From Panopea generosa (taxonomy: Eukaryota > Mollusca > Bivalvia > Adapedonta > Hiatellidae): a DNA stretch of 64,000 nt. Location: the NCBI GenBank assembly GCA_029582155.1, contig CM055898.1, positions 26,357,245-26,421,244 on the forward strand. Reading direction: 5' to 3'. The notes beneath the pieces were generated by a model that was given only the letters and a program-made list of their open reading frames with translations, was not told the DNA's origin and did not search any database. A program made the position numbers and the translations under genes. Positions 12,184 to 25,900 of the stretch are shown here, piece by piece. Each line of letters begins with the position of its first letter. Position 1 is the first letter of the stretch.

Positions 12184-12690
12184 ACTAGAGCTATCACTGA
12201 AGGTGATGAATACCCCCGAACGCCGCCATGACAGAAAATGGTTTATCATTGTATGAAGTTTTATTAAATTATATCCAATAGTTTTAAAGTTATGCCCCGG
12301 ACAAGGGAAATATATCAAAGGGCAATAACTCTGTAATTAGCAAAAATAGAGTTGTGTTTCTTGTACACTGCACTTCCTCTCATTATATTCTACCATTGTA
12401 TGAAGCTTGATGAAATTCCATCCGGTACTTTTCAAGTTATGCTCCGGACAAGAAAAAATATCAAAGGGCAATAACTCTGTAATTAGCAAGAATAGAGTTA
12501 TGTTTCTTGTACACTGCACTTCCTCTCATTATATTCTACCATTGTATGACGTTTGATGAAATTCCATCCAGTACTTTTCAAGTGATGCTCTGGACAAGGA
12601 AAATTGCAACGGACAGACTGACCGACAGACTGACCACAGGTTGACTCCAATATACCCCCTCAAACTTTGTTTGTCGGGGGGTATAATAAA
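12184..12690. mobile_element. Pearl-like element, two core units
   Basis: The left end reads 'ctatcactgaaggtgatgaa' followed by 'tacccccgaacgccgcc'. Two core units start at 12320 and 12466 ('gggcaataactctgtaatt'), 146 bp apart. A GACA/GACC/GACT simple repeat follows, then the tail 'ccaatataccccctcaaac' and 'ggggggtataat'; the tail can fold on itself through TACCCCC/GGGGGTA. The same plan with seven core units occurs at 36263-37854. Tandem core, tetranucleotide run and conserved ends match the published description of bivalve pearl elements, which are non-autonomous and Helitron-related. The family name is from memory and was not searched. Confidence 0.75.
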
Positions 12691-13224
12691 TGGGGAAACA
12701 TGTCAACTATAATAAAAGAAACTATACTGCATACAGCTTCTCATTTTCTCAACTGTAAATTTCAACTTGTCTTATCTTTGCTCTTTCTCTATTCTCTTTA
12801 ATCCGTTTTTAATATTTTCTTTTTATGTTCACCCTTAAAATATTACTTGTAAAATGTTGAATGCATGTTATGATATCTAAAGTTGTCTTGTAATGTGTTT
12901 TTTTTTAAATTATATAGCTTGTATCAATACATAAACAGTTTTTGAATAACATTGTATTAAGTCTTACATGGAATAAATGATATTCATAAAAAAAAAAAAA
13001 AAACACAAAAAAAAAAAACATATTAAAATATTTCTGTGCCATTTTATTCTACTAGTTTAAATTGTTTGATAGATCCATCTATTTTGTGTATTCATAAACA
13101 GTGTAGATGGGATTTTGCTTTTTTTTTCTTTTTTTTTTCATGATGTCATTTTGAGATATATGCGAATCATTTTAAATTTATACAACAGTGATACTAAATT
13201 GAATTAGAAGTGTCAGATTCTTTG

Positions 13225-13680
13225 TTTAATGCTAGCCTGTGTGGTTCCGGCTAAGAATAGAATCACTGCCGATCTCTGCAGAGGGGGTAGGAATCCTCCG
13301 AATGGGTGTCATGTTCATTTTATCATTTTTTGTCATGTTCACTATTGTGGTTAAATTATCAACCCCTGTGTGGTTTCAGGGAGCCATATGAGTGATGGCA
13401 AGAAAAGGATCACTGTGGCTCATGCATATCGTAAGAAGCGACAATTTGAGTAATACGATAGAATTTGCTGAAACACTGCAGTTCTGCAGGTATCAAGGTT
13501 CTAGGTTCATTCTGCATATTCATTTATTGGTGTATTTTTTTTAAACTGTATGTTAATTTGTTGTTTTTGTACATGTAGAGTGAACCTGGAATCTTCCTTC
13601 CTGTTGGCGTCGAATAACCTATAATGTGTTGGTACGCCGTAAAACCCTATTCATTCATTCATTCATTGTTTAATGCTACG
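13225..13680 (+). mobile_element. Non-LTR/SINE-like repeat with (ATTC)n tail
   Basis: The block contains 'cctgtgtggttccggctaag' and a related 'cctgtgtggtttcagggag' about 140 bp later. It ends with 'ggtacgccgtaaaaccct' followed by four to five ATTC units. A short tetranucleotide tail after 'gccgtaaaac' is typical of SINE or LINE 3' ends in marine invertebrates, so the orientation is +. No clear pol III promoter was found at its left end. Confidence 0.5.
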
Positions 13681-14044
13681 GCTCAATTTATATTTTTTGA
13701 TCTTGTAACAACATGAACACATAGTGGTATGTTTAAGCTATGTTATTTATATAATTTTATGCATCATACACACTCGTACCTTTTTTCAGGGGCTAGAATT
13801 TGGGAGGAAAAAATGTGATAAAGATGATGTAAGCAACAGTGGTAAATTATTTTTTTATTTTTAAAATGTTTTTACACAAAATTGAAATAACTCATTAATA
13901 TGATCTTCCATGATAATATCTACCATTATAGATTTACCAACATATCTTAATTCATTATGGATATGGTAGCGTGAAAGAGAAAAAAATCACAGTAAAAATT
14001 AATCTATTTCAAAACTCGCATTTTTCAAATGTGACGGTGCAACA

Positions 14045-14222
14045 GATCAAACCTGTCTTAAGCAGTCAGTCATGGGAAGATGTAAAAGTGGCCTTTTAAG
14101 GCAGGTTTAGTTTAATACTTGTGAATTTGTACTGAATGCAATAAACATGAGATAAAGCAAATGTGACTGCTTAAAACAAGTGGCTGCTTAACAGAGGTGA
14201 CCACTTACACATGTTTGACTAT
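14045..14222. mobile_element. Short palindromic repeat, family 'acaggtttga'
   Basis: The left end reads 'gatcaaacctgtcttaag' and the right end 'cacatgtttgacta', which are roughly inverted. The right 60 bp ('gcaaatgtgactgcttaaaa', 'gtggctg') recurs at 49869-50030, and 'caggtttgactgt' appears again at 24222. These are probably members of one MITE or processed-repeat family. Target-site duplications are not clear. Confidence 0.5.
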
Positions 14223-15138
14223 TAGTAATTTCAAATTCATTTTACGGATTTTTTCACATATCTTAATATTTCATATATTTATATTGAAATATTTGTGTAA
14301 ATATGTATTATTGTGAATAAAGAGTTGTTTTAACTAAATATATATGCTACCCATATTGAGTTTTACCATGTGGAATTAATTTTGGATTAGCTAACTTGTT
14401 CTTAAACCCTTTTTTGGTTGTTAGACCAGCCTCTTGACATTTTTCAACTTGTCCAGAACACACTTTGTTAAATTTCTACCCCCATTATATGATACACTTC
14501 TAGTACTACTCTACTAATGGTTTTATGGTTATTTTTTTTTTTTAAAACTTCACCTGTCCCAGGAAAATAGTTTTGTTCTACATTCACTAATATTATTTAT
14601 TAAAAAGTGCTGATGTGGGCAATGTTTATTTGCATTATGATCATTACTAGTTTTTGTAACATTTTGAACAATACATTGTATTTCTGTAATTGTTACAGTC
14701 ACACACACTGGTGACACTGAATCACTTTTCCAAACGGAACTTGTAAATATAACTTCTGAATACATCACCATTGATTGTCAAGTGACGTCTCATTTAAATA
14801 AATTTGTATCAATTATATAATTATGAGAGGTGATCAAAGATTACATGTTTTTTGTTATAATTTCAAAATATTCGATACAAAAACATATAAAGTAAAAGCA
14901 ATGGCTTTCAATAAATCTGTTCATCTTTCTTTCTTTCTAAATCAATTATAGTACATGTATAAATATAAGTGTATAATAATTATTGTAATTTTGTCTTTGT
15001 GTCAATGAAAATAAATTGGTTACCACTTGACTCAAAAGAAATTGTTTAGTTAATTTTACTGGTGTCAAATGTTTCATACATGAACTGAAGGTTTTGGTTT
15101 AGTTTTATTTATATTAGTTTTATTTCTGATAGTCAATT

Positions 15139-16640
15139 TTTAGCTCTACTGGCCAAAGGCCAGAAGTGCTTATGCGATGGCGCGTTGTCTGTCGTCCGTC
15201 GTCTGACGTCTGTCGTCTGTCGTCTGTTAGCAGCACTTTCTCTGAAACCACTGGGCCAATTAAACTGAATCTTCACATGGGTGTTTCTATTGCATAGGAG
15301 ACTATACAGAAGATTTTTTTTTTTTCGATCTGAATTCAAGATGGCCACTGTTACTAAAAATAGTCCAAAACTTAAAAAATCTTCTTCTCATGAACGGCCC
15401 AACAGATTTTCAAAATGTTTATGTAGTAAAGATGACCAACTATAGTTTTGTTAGATTTGTTCAAATGGTGTCCCTAGGGTTAAATATGACCCCGCCCTGA
15501 GGGTTCAATTAGGGGACACATGTCATAATATTTTTTTTTTTTTTTTTTTTTTAAAATGGAAATGATTTTGCCTATATGTTCACAGAAGCATTGTTTAGTG
15601 AAGGAGGTTCAGATTTGTAAAAATGACTGGGTTCCACTGTCTTAAGGGGTCAGGAGGGGCCCCAAAAGGGTAAAAATTGGGAATTACTAAATTCGTTTTC
15701 TTAAGAACCGGTATGTCAGATTTGTTCATATTTTGCATAAATTATCCCTATGTGTAGGGGTTTGATTGCAGATAAGAATTTAGGGGCTAAAATTTATAGG
15801 GGCCCTGTAAGGGGACTTAGAATTTTACATAGGGATACTATGGGAAAACAGAAAATTCTCTTTTTACTTTCATCTGTTCTTAAACCACTAGGCCAATTAG
15901 ACTGAAACTTCACGTGGGTGTTTCTATTGCATAGGAGACTATACAGAAGATTATTTATTTTCGATCTGAAATTCAAGATGGCCGCCATTACTAAAAATAG
16001 TCCAAAACTTAAAAAATCTTCTCATGAACGGCCCAACAGATTTTCAAAATGTTTATGTAGTAATGATGACCAACTATAGTTCTGTTACATTTGTTCAAAT
16101 GGTGTCCCTAGGGTAAAAAATGACCCTGCCCCGAGAGTTCAATAAGGGGACACATGTCAATATAATATTTTTTTTTTTTTTTTTTAAATGGAAATAATTT
16201 TGCCTATATCTTCACTAAAGCATTGTTAGAAAAAGGCGATTAAGATTTGTAAAAATGACTGGGTTCCTATGTCTTAAGGGGTCAGGAGGGGCCCCAAAAG
16301 GGTACAAATTGGGAATTAGTAAAATTGTTTTCTTAAGAACCGGTATGTCAGATTTGTACATATTTGATATAAATTATCCCTAAGTGTTGGGGTTTGATTG
16401 CAGATAAGAATGTAGGGGTTAAGATATATAGGGGCCCTGTAAGGGGACTTAGAATTTTACATAGTGATACAATGGGAAAACAGAAAATTATTTATTTTTT
16501 CTATCTAAAATTCAACATGGCCACCGTTACTAAAAATAGTCCAAAACTTAAAAAGTCTTCTTCTCATGATCGGTCCAACAGATTTTCAAAATGTTTATGT
16601 AGTAATGATGACCAACTATAGTTTTGTTAGATTTGTTCAA
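15139..16640. repeat. Hairpin-capped element with long tandem units
   Basis: It starts 'tttttagctctactggcc', with the hairpin CTGGCC-aaa-GGCCAG and a GTC-rich run (gtctgtcgtccgtcg). Long internal units follow: 'aagatggcc' with 'ttactaaaaatagtcc' occurs near 15337, 15975 and 16515, and 'ggggccctgtaaggggactt' near 15800 and 16430. Poly-T stretches interrupt it. The architecture parallels the repeat at 5655-6511 but with units of about 540-640 bp. It is cut off abruptly where the 90-bp satellite begins. Frames on either strand here are not genes. Confidence 0.6.
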
Positions 16641-16650
16641 TGTTGTTGGA

Positions 16651-19368
16651 AGGAGGAAGACCTGGAAAATTCTGAGTAGAAACCAGTCCTTCCACAAGTA
16701 AATGGCAAACTTTCTCACAAAGTATTTGGACTATGCTGATCTTGAACCCAGGACCACAGATCTGAGTATAATCCAGTCCTTCCACAAGTAACTGGCAAAC
16801 TTTCTCACAAAGTATTTGGACCAAGCTGTACTTAAACCCACGACCACAGATCTGAGTAGAATCCAGCCCTTCCACAAGTAACTGGCAAACTTTCTCACAA
16901 AGTATTTGGATTAAGCTGGACTTGAACCCAGGACCACAGATCTGAATATAATCCAGTCCTTCCACAAGTAACTGACAAAGTTTCTCACAAAGTATGACAA
17001 AGCTGTAATTGAACCCAGGACCACAGATCTGGGTAGAATCCAGTCCTTCCAAAAGTAACTGGCAAACTCTCATATAAAGTATTTGGACGAAGCTGTAATT
17101 GAACCAAGGACCACAGATCTGAGTAGAACTATGTTCTTCCACAATTAACTGGCAAACTTTCTCACAAAGTATTTGGACCAAGCTGTACTTAAACCCAGGA
17201 CCACAGATCTGAGTAAAATCCAGTCCTTCCAAAAGTTATTGACAAATTTTCTCACAAAGTATTTGGACTAAGCTGGACTTGAACCAAGGACCACAGATCT
17301 GAGTAAAACCCAGTCCTTCCACAAGTAACCGGCAAACTTTCTCACAAAGTATTTTGACCAGCTGGACTGGAACCCAGATCTGAGTAGAATCCAGTTCTTC
17401 CACAAGTAACTGGCAAACTCTCACAAAGTATTTGGACCAAGCTGTAATTGAACCTAGGACCACAGATCTGGGTAGTATCTTGTCCTTCCACAAGTACTAG
17501 TAACTGGCAAACTCTCACATAAAGTATTTGAACGAAGCTGGACTTGAGCCCACAACTACAGATATGGGTAGAATCCAGTCCTTCTGAGTAGAACCCAGTC
17601 CTTCCTCAAGTAACTGGCAAACTTTCTCGCAAAGTATTTTGACCAAGCTGAACTTTAACCAAGGACCATAGATCTGAGTAGAATTCAGTCCTGAGTGGAA
17701 CCCAGTCCTTCCACACGTAACTGGCAAACTTTCTCACAAAGTATTTGGACTAAACTGGACTTGAACAAAGGACTACAGGTCTTGAGTAGAATCCAGTCCT
17801 TCCACAATTAACTGGCAAACTTTCTCATAAAGTATTTGTACCAAGCTGGACTTGAGCCATCAACTACAGATATGGGTAGAATCCAGTCCTTCCCCAAGTA
17901 ACTGGAAACTCTCACATAAAGTATTTGGAAGAAGCTGTAAATGAACCCAGGACCACAGATCTGGGTAGTATCTAGTCCTTCCACAAGTAACTGGCAAACT
18001 CTCACATAAAGTATTTGGAAGAAGCTGTAATTAAACCCAGGACCACAGATCTGGGTAGTATCTTGTCCTTCCACAAGTAACTGGAAACTCTCACATAAAG
18101 TATTTGGAAGAAGCTGTAAATGAACCCAGGACCACAGATCTGGGTAGTATCTTGTCCTTCCACAAGTAACTGGCAAACTCTCACATAAAGTATTTGAACG
18201 AAGCTGGACTTGAGCCCACAACTACAGATATGGGTAGAATCCAGTCCTTCTGAGTAGAACCCAGTCCTTCCTCAAGTAACTGGCAAACTTTCTCACAAAG
18301 TATTTTGACCAAGCTGGATTTTAACCTAAGACCACAGATCTGAGTAGATTCCAGTCCTTCCACAAGTAACTGGCAAACTTTCTCACAAAGTATTTTGACC
18401 AAGCTGGATTTTAACCTAAGACCACAGATCTGAGTAGAATCCAGTCCTTCCACAAGTAACTGGCAAACTTTCTCACAAAGTATTTGGACTAAGCTGGACT
18501 TGAACCAAGGACCATAGATCTGAGTATAATCCAGTCCTTTCACATGCGGCAAACTTTCTCACAAAGTATTTGGACTAAACTGGACTTGAACCCAGGACCA
18601 CAGGTCTTGAGTAGAATCCAGTCCTTTCACAATTTACTGGCAAACTTTCTAACAAAGTATTTGGACCAAGCTGTACTAAAACCCAGGACCACAGATCTGA
18701 GTAGAATCCAGTGCTTCTTAGTAGAACCCAGTCCTTCCACAAGTAACTGGCAAACTTTCTAACAAAGTATTTGGACCAAGCTGTACTAAAACCCAGGACC
18801 ACAGATCTGAGAAGAATCCAGTGCTTCTGAGTAGAACCCAGTCCTTCCACAAGTAACTGGCAAACTTTCTCACAAAGTATTTGGACTAAACTGGACTTGA
18901 ACGCAGGACCACAGATCTGAGATGAATCCAGTCCTTCAACAAGTAACTGGCAAACTTTCTCACAAAGTATTTGGACAAAGCTGGACTTGAACCCAGGACC
19001 ACAGATCTGAGTAGAACCCAGTCCTTCCACAAGTAACTGGCAAACTTTCTCACAAAGTATTTGGACCAAGCTGTACTTGAGTCCACGACCACAGATCTGA
19101 GTTGAATCCAGTTCTTCCACAATTAACTGGCGAACTTTCTCACAAAGTATTTGGAATAAACTGGACTTGAACCCAGGACCGCAGATCTGAGTTGAATCCA
19201 GTTCTTCCACAATTAACTGGCAAACTTTCTCACAAAGTATTTGGAATAAACTGGTCTAGAACCCAGGACCACAGATCTGAGTAGAATCCAGTCCTTCCAC
19301 AAGTAACTGGCAAACTTTCTCATAAAGTATTTGGACCAAACTGGACCATGTCCACAACCACAGATCCG
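16651..19368 (-). repeat. 90-bp satellite carrying a SINE B box
   Basis: About 30 copies of a 90-bp unit, with some short (about 70-85 bp) and recombined units around 17330-18260. On the - strand each unit reads '...gtcctgggttcaagtcc' (a pol III B box), then 'agcttggtcc', 'agaaagtttgccagttactt' and 'gtggaaggactgg'. The same ordered blocks occur in the SINE copy at 8735, and the body motif 'gaaagttatcagttacttgt' occurs in the SINE at 46109-46382. Because 90 is divisible by three, long - strand frames up to 211 residues exist with a repeated VCQLLVEGLDSTQICGPGFK-like unit. These frames break at many points, lack any recognisable domain and are best explained as by-products of the satellite. Confidence 0.9.
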
Positions 19369-22081
19369 TTATTATCAACGACATGCCATGGATCATCCAG
19401 CTACATATTCCTCTAAAATGGGTGAAAATCAAGTTGGTAATCTGTAGATTGTTTTAACCATGCATTTACTGCAAAGAGTGATTGAACATTTCTCATGTTG
19501 CAATTAACTTTCATACACAATTTGTAGAATTTACAGATATCACATGTGTAGCAATGTTAATACAAGCTTTTTTTCTGATGTATTTTCATATGTAATACTG
19601 AGAAGATCTAATGTATTTAACTGAGACAAATATAAAAATGTTTGACTTAAGTTTAAAACTGCAAGTTATATCAAGGATTCTGCCATATATTTTACTCTAG
19701 TAACACACACGGTTGGCAACAGCACTGTTACTACAGGTTAGGTTCACGACATTCACAACGAAAAACATTTTGCTTCCGCACAGTAATATGACATCACATA
19801 CATAACACTGAATTTTTGTATCAGCGGAGAAGTTCTTTCGTAAATGACTGACAAACATTTTGACACCAAGCTAAGCTGGAAATCACAGCAGTAAAATGCA
19901 ACTGATGTTGAAATATATACATTAATTTCAAGTAAAACTAAATAGTGAGGGAAATAACAAGAAAATATGAAGAAATATTGTAAGATTCAACAATTTTATT
20001 AAAATCAGTTATATATTGAATCGTCATGCATGTAACTATGATATACACATGTAGATAGCTAAGTCTATAAACAATCAGTCAAACATATAAACTTTACAAA
20101 ATTAATGAGTGTCATACAAGTTCACTTACATGTATAAGTGTCGAGCACATCAAAATAAAATAAAAATAAAAGCACTTTAAATATTACAGAAAAAAAAAAT
20201 AGATATTATTGAAACTTTTCAAATGGGATTTATTTTTACATTAATTTTCTAATATTCCCATTAAATATAGACCAAATTTTATTGAGCCAACAAATATTAC
20301 ATGGTATTTAAATCGTATCTTGACATGTAAACTAAGGTATTTATTTATAAAATGATGAACAATACTCCACCATCAAATGCAATGACTCATAAAACAAGAT
20401 GTACACCACATGTAAAGATGCTCGAATACCTGCTGAAAAATAGTTGAGTGTAGTGCAACTGAACTTTATGCAATCTATATTTATTTTTTAAACTTGATTT
20501 CAGTGAAATTCTAAATTGGGTTAAATGCAATTTTTAACACATGATAGGCTACATATGGCATATTGAGTTGTATTGTCAAGGAAGACCGCAGGATGTAAAT
20601 CTGGGTAGATGGGTAGAGCCATTGCCGTTGCATGTTACTAATTAACTTTCTCAGAAAAAATTAAAATATAAATAAAATTAAATTGTGCCTTATTCCCTAC
20701 AAAGGAAACAAAACAAAAAAGCCAGAGATTCATTAAACATTCTTAATTTAATATAATTTCACAAAACCTACATACATGTATATATATATGTAGTTGATTT
20801 AGCACTCATTAAAATAAACATCACATTTATACAAATATCATCCGATATTTCAGAAAAATGCTACAGCCGACAACAATATCTAAACAAAATTATAAGGTAT
20901 AACTAATGTAGAAACGTTTCATTATTTAAAGACAAATTATTGTCAATAGCCGGCCATTCTACCTCTAGATAAAGGTTAAAAGAACCAGTTTACTATTGTG
21001 GAGTTTTTCAGTTCACAACAAAATGCCACCAAACATAAATTTTTGATATTCATTGTAAGCAAACAGAATTTTAAAGTTTAGGGTAGGTTGAGGTAAATAT
21101 GTGCATACCAGTACGTTTAGTATCCATGTCATTTCACAACCTATTGAGTCTATACAGGCCATACAGAAACGTCGTGCATGGAATGGATGAGAAATTGTGA
21201 AACTGCGACTACATGACTGTGAACCCGTTTCTTAGTATTCTATTCATGTTTAACATCAGATTGTGAATTACAAAACACAGTTCCTGTATTATTAAGTCGC
21301 ATAATAATTTGAATAGTCATAAAAGTTGTTTAGAAATTAAACTTTTTATCAAGCTGTTTTACTTTGCTGTGAAACCTTGAATTCATTAGAACAAAATGAA
21401 TGGAGGTAAAGTAAAGTTAAAAAATCTTAAAGGTCATTCATTAATACTGGACAATGAAAATTCTTAATTAAGCTTGATAAATACTACCTAAAAGCAACTA
21501 CATGTTAGTATAACTGGTGTAATCACACAACTGTTAATATGAGTATTATGGAATTCTGAAATGTCTTGTATAATGATGCAGTTTATGTTAATCCTACTTT
21601 TTACGTATTGGGATAAATACTACAGTATTTGATAAGACTTCCAAATAAATAAAATAGTTCCATTACAATATACATGAAATAATCAAAAAGGATTTGAAAT
21701 TTGAAAGAATTAAATATCCCTATACAACTTTCATATGCACTGGTATATAATATAAAACTATACGAAAAATGTTTAGATTGAAAGCCAATAAGTTCAGACA
21801 AAACAAAAACAATGAAATAGCAAGTATTTTTAATTTCAGAAGTTTATATTCATTTATATGTACATGAATGTAGTATGGTATTTTGTGATAGTGATATACA
21901 GAAGAGTTTTATAACTTTTACTGCAGTCCTCTTCTGTTAAACCGTCAGATGCATTAACATACGTTTGTGACTCTAATATCCACACTAAAACCATTCAAAT
22001 TAACATTTTTTTGTCTTAAATATGAAAGGTCAACTTATTCGATGTTCGGTATACTATGATACAATGTATGTTTGCAAACCT
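19369..22081. other. AT-rich DNA 3' of PDHA1, no gene seen
   Basis: No domain-bearing frame or transposon terminus was recognised. Part of it may be 3' UTR of the - strand PDHA1 gene, whose stop codon is at 22977, but no single polyadenylation signal stands out among several AATAAA-like hexamers. Confidence 0.4.
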
Positions 22082-22561
22082 TTAAAGGGATTATATTGGC
22101 TAGTAACACAAACACGCTGTTAATCCAGACTATTCCTGTATGCAGTGTGCACACAATAATGCTTATCTATTGACGTATAACCTTTATTTACTTCAAAGTT
22201 ATCAAATTAACAGTTATTGAATATTGGCCAAAACTTTAATATGTCCCGCAATAAAGTATTGCGCAATGTTTACATTGAACTCCGTAAACTTTCCAAACAA
22301 AGCCTCGAAAACGAGATCATGAACGCGTCTTCACGATGTTATCCGATGATTGATCGGAAACCCGAAAGCGGTTCGCTGAAAATGGCAAATGTAAAAAACA
22401 AAAACGTGGCTTCAGAAACCCGATGTTTGTAATAAATAGGTTATGCAATTTGACACTTTAGATGCGTACATGTATATCTCTAAGTTATAAGTGTATCTTT
22501 TGCTGGGCGTGGGTATTTAGGACAGGGAATTGTCGGTAATATGCCAATATAATCCCTTTAA
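22082..22561. mobile_element. TTAA-flanked MITE (piggyBac-type target)
   Basis: The left end is TTAAAGGGATTATATTGGC and the right end is its exact reverse complement, GCCAATATAATCCCTTTAA. TTAA at both outer edges fits the target site of piggyBac-type transposases. Related copies lie at 39182-39642 and 51170-51475. The 71-codon frame at 22217-22432 (+) is inside this element and is less AT-rich than its surroundings, but it has no recognisable domain. Confidence 0.75.
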
Positions 22562-22976
22562 GGAAAGCAGATGTTCCAACTTAACATACTGCAACTATAA
22601 GATTAAAATTTATATACAAATTTGTCAGTATGTCTTTAAGTAATACAGAATTTATGCCCACCAAACAAATTATATTTATAACCCTGTTATTTTGTATATT
22701 TTGCACTAGCTGTACCGCAACAACCAAAAATAGCTATAACAAATTCAAACAGCTAAAATTGGTCATATTCTTAAACATTACAAACATTCCTGTCAGACAG
22801 TTTTATAACCCTATCTCTTTAAGTTAAAAACACATTTTGCATATTTACGTTTTGTTGTTTATCCATTGAATGTATTTCTGTCCATTTCCTGTATAACATA
22901 ATAACACAGCCAATATTGCCAATTTTACTAATTTTTTATAATGCACAACATAAATAGTTTATCATTTAACAATTTC

Positions 22977-25900
22977 TCAAGATGAGGTTTTGGCCTGAAC
23001 TGATAGGTCACAACCTCTTACGAGCATATCTGCAGGAGGGTTTATATAAATTGATTTGTACAATTCTTCGAGAGGCAATTCGGGGTCTGCCTTGGCTTGG
23101 TTTGCTGCCTGATCAATTTCTTTGCGGACATCCTGCTCAATTTTCTGAAAAGAAAAATATAATAAATGATAATTAAAACAATTGTGGTTTTAACTGTTCA
23201 CCAACAAAAGGCTGTGCAGAAAATCAATGAAAACTATTGATATTTGTTGATTTCAAATCAAAGTTTAAAAGAGAACATAATTATGATAAATGTTCCAAAC
23301 AATTCTCATTCTTTATTACTGATGTGAGCTAACATTAGAAAAGTTTAAATAAAACAAAGGCCAATGTGCTTGGAGGAAATCGAAACATGTGGATTTCTTT
23401 AATGTTTTAAGGGTCTTTAGGTTAACATGTGTGTGTATAAAATTAAAGATTTATTCAACCTAAAGGTCAATTGGAAACCAGTTTCATACAAAAACTACCA
23501 GAAGTTTGAACTCCTTTATGATTTTTGTTTCAGAAATCCAAGAAAGAGTTATGAAACAATTATTTTCTCAGAATCAGAATCATCGCAGGAAGCAACATCA
23601 GACACGTGAACCAATTAAAGTCGTATATAAAGTCCCTATTTTCCCTGCTAATTAGACCATATACATGTTTCCTCACTGGACAAGTAGTTTTCACAACTGT
23701 CGAAGAAGTGTTAATTGATAACAGGTAAATAAAATATTGTAATACTGGCAAGACATTAGGTATGACCACTAAATGATTAGCAGCTGACATCCACATCTGA
23801 CCGCTGTTCCTCTTTAACATGGATGAAAAATTGTGACTGCTGACCACGTTAAAGATGTTACCATATATGATACATGTACTTTATAAATATGCAATTTATA
23901 TGGAAAGGTTTTGAAGTGGTCATTTAATACAGCTGATCTTTCATAAGAGTTGTATAGGCTGTATATAAAAATCCCAGTCCACTGGTCAACCCACACAAGT
24001 GGCTGCTTACAAGCAACAACCTTAACAAAAACATTGTGGCTATATTAATGCAGATCGGATAACTCTTATGTAAATGTACAAAGAAATGATTGGTCCTTTT
24101 TTTTTCATAAAGTATATTAAAGCACAGTGACTTTTTTTCTCTTTCATTCCCCCCCCCCCCCCCCCCACTCCTGCCTAAATGGGTCACTTTTACTTGTTTC
24201 CTTGAGTTGCGGCTCAAAACAGGTTTGACTGTACAATTTCCATGCTGTAAAGTAACTTATCAAAGACCTGAGGGAAGGGTTGCTTGTTCATAGTTTTGCC
24301 CATCATGTTGTCTCTTTAATTTCTTGTTAGAATATGATATACGCATCAACCAATGAGCTCATGAATACAGATGGAAAGACAGAATTTTTTTTTCCTAATA
24401 GTGAAAATATTAATTCAAATCGATTATGATCTAGGGATAATTTTTAGTTGGTGATGACATAATAAACGGTTTTGTTTCATTTTTATTATATGTCTTTTTG
24501 ATATCATAAATCAAACACTGATCCGGCCTTTCATTTATTAATATAAATAATTCTGAATCGAACATCAATCTGAAATCGTGGTATTGAGACCACAACCTCA
24601 ATTTTTGGCCATGGCTACGGTAAAAATAGCCCCCTTTGGCGTCCCAAGCTTATAAATGCACATTAGTTGTCTGCATTTCATGTCATTTTAGTGGAAGTTG
24701 TATGCTTTTACTACCACAAATTTGAAGTGTTTTTGCTCTCTGTTTGATAGAACAAAAATTGCAATAAAATCAAATTTGGATCTCTATGTCCTGAATTATG
24801 GTTATTGTATTTTGAAACTTTTGGAACTATTTTATCGGTTGGAGAAGATGAAATCGCCACCATCAGTATAACAAAGATCATAGAACAGAATCATAAATGT
24901 TCCACATAATGACTTTAGAAGGCTTTGCCTTCCAAAAAACGCAATACAGTGCTCCAGATAAGCTTTTCTTCAAATGAGTTTTTCCCCCTTAAACTAATAT
25001 GCGATGCTTATTTTCAAAATGTTATGGGTAATTAAAGAACATTCTTATTAAATTGCCATTTAAAACAAACTAATCAATACTGAAATGGAAAATAACCAAT
25101 GCTTATTTTACCTGTTAATTTAAATTTCAATGCTTTATTCAGAAATTTCAATGCTTAAATACCCCAAAATAGTGCTTATCTGGAGCACTGTCAACATATT
25201 TAACTTACTATAATTTTGGTTTAATGTCTTAAAAGAGATTATTGTAAACAAAGCCATAGAACATAGGATGCTCCCCCGAATAAGTGATTGATTGATTGAG
25301 AAGTTCCTTCAGTAATGTTGAAAATAGACTACGCACAAGGAAAACTAACATAAAACAAAGTACAAAAGTAGAGGTAATTCTATCATTACTATGTTACAAA
25401 GTTGCGTTGTACTTTCTTACATATTTTTGAAGATGCATTGTAGACAATAAAAATAACAAAATAAAGTACAAAAGGGGGTATAATTCTGTCAATATTCAAA
25501 ATTCAATTGTGGTTATTTTGCTCTGCACTTCCATACAATGTCTTTTATCCATACCCAAGATGAAAGTAGCTTTATTGGTGTGAATCAGGGGGGGTGGGGA
25601 GGGGGGTCAATTTACTATAGGGGGTGGGGGGACAGTGCTCCAAGAAAAAAAAATTTGGGACTAGCCCAGGGCAAGTAGATTGAAAAAATCTACTTGCCCT
25701 GACTGAAAAATAACTTGCCCTGATCACGGTTCACATGCCCAGATTTTTATTACCAATACACCTTGCGGTATATTATGAAATATGTAAACATAGACTTAAA
25801 TGTATTCATTTTATGTAGGGTAAGCTCCCCATAACATTATGCATGTCTAAATCACAAGTTTTAGAGTTTGAATAAGACCGGGAGAAGTGAGAGAAATTCG

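Noticed and set aside
15133..15988. - strand frames as proteins with shared N-termini
   Set aside because: They come from repeated units of the hairpin-capped element and contain no recognised domain.
16627..17232. 201-residue - strand frame as a real repeat protein
   Set aside because: It is a reading of the 90-bp satellite, whose period is divisible by three. It has no promoter, no start context, no recognised domain, and neighbouring units break the frame.
22217..22432. 71-codon + strand frame as a gene
   Set aside because: It lies wholly inside a TTAA-flanked MITE, has no splice or domain evidence, and related elements do not keep it.
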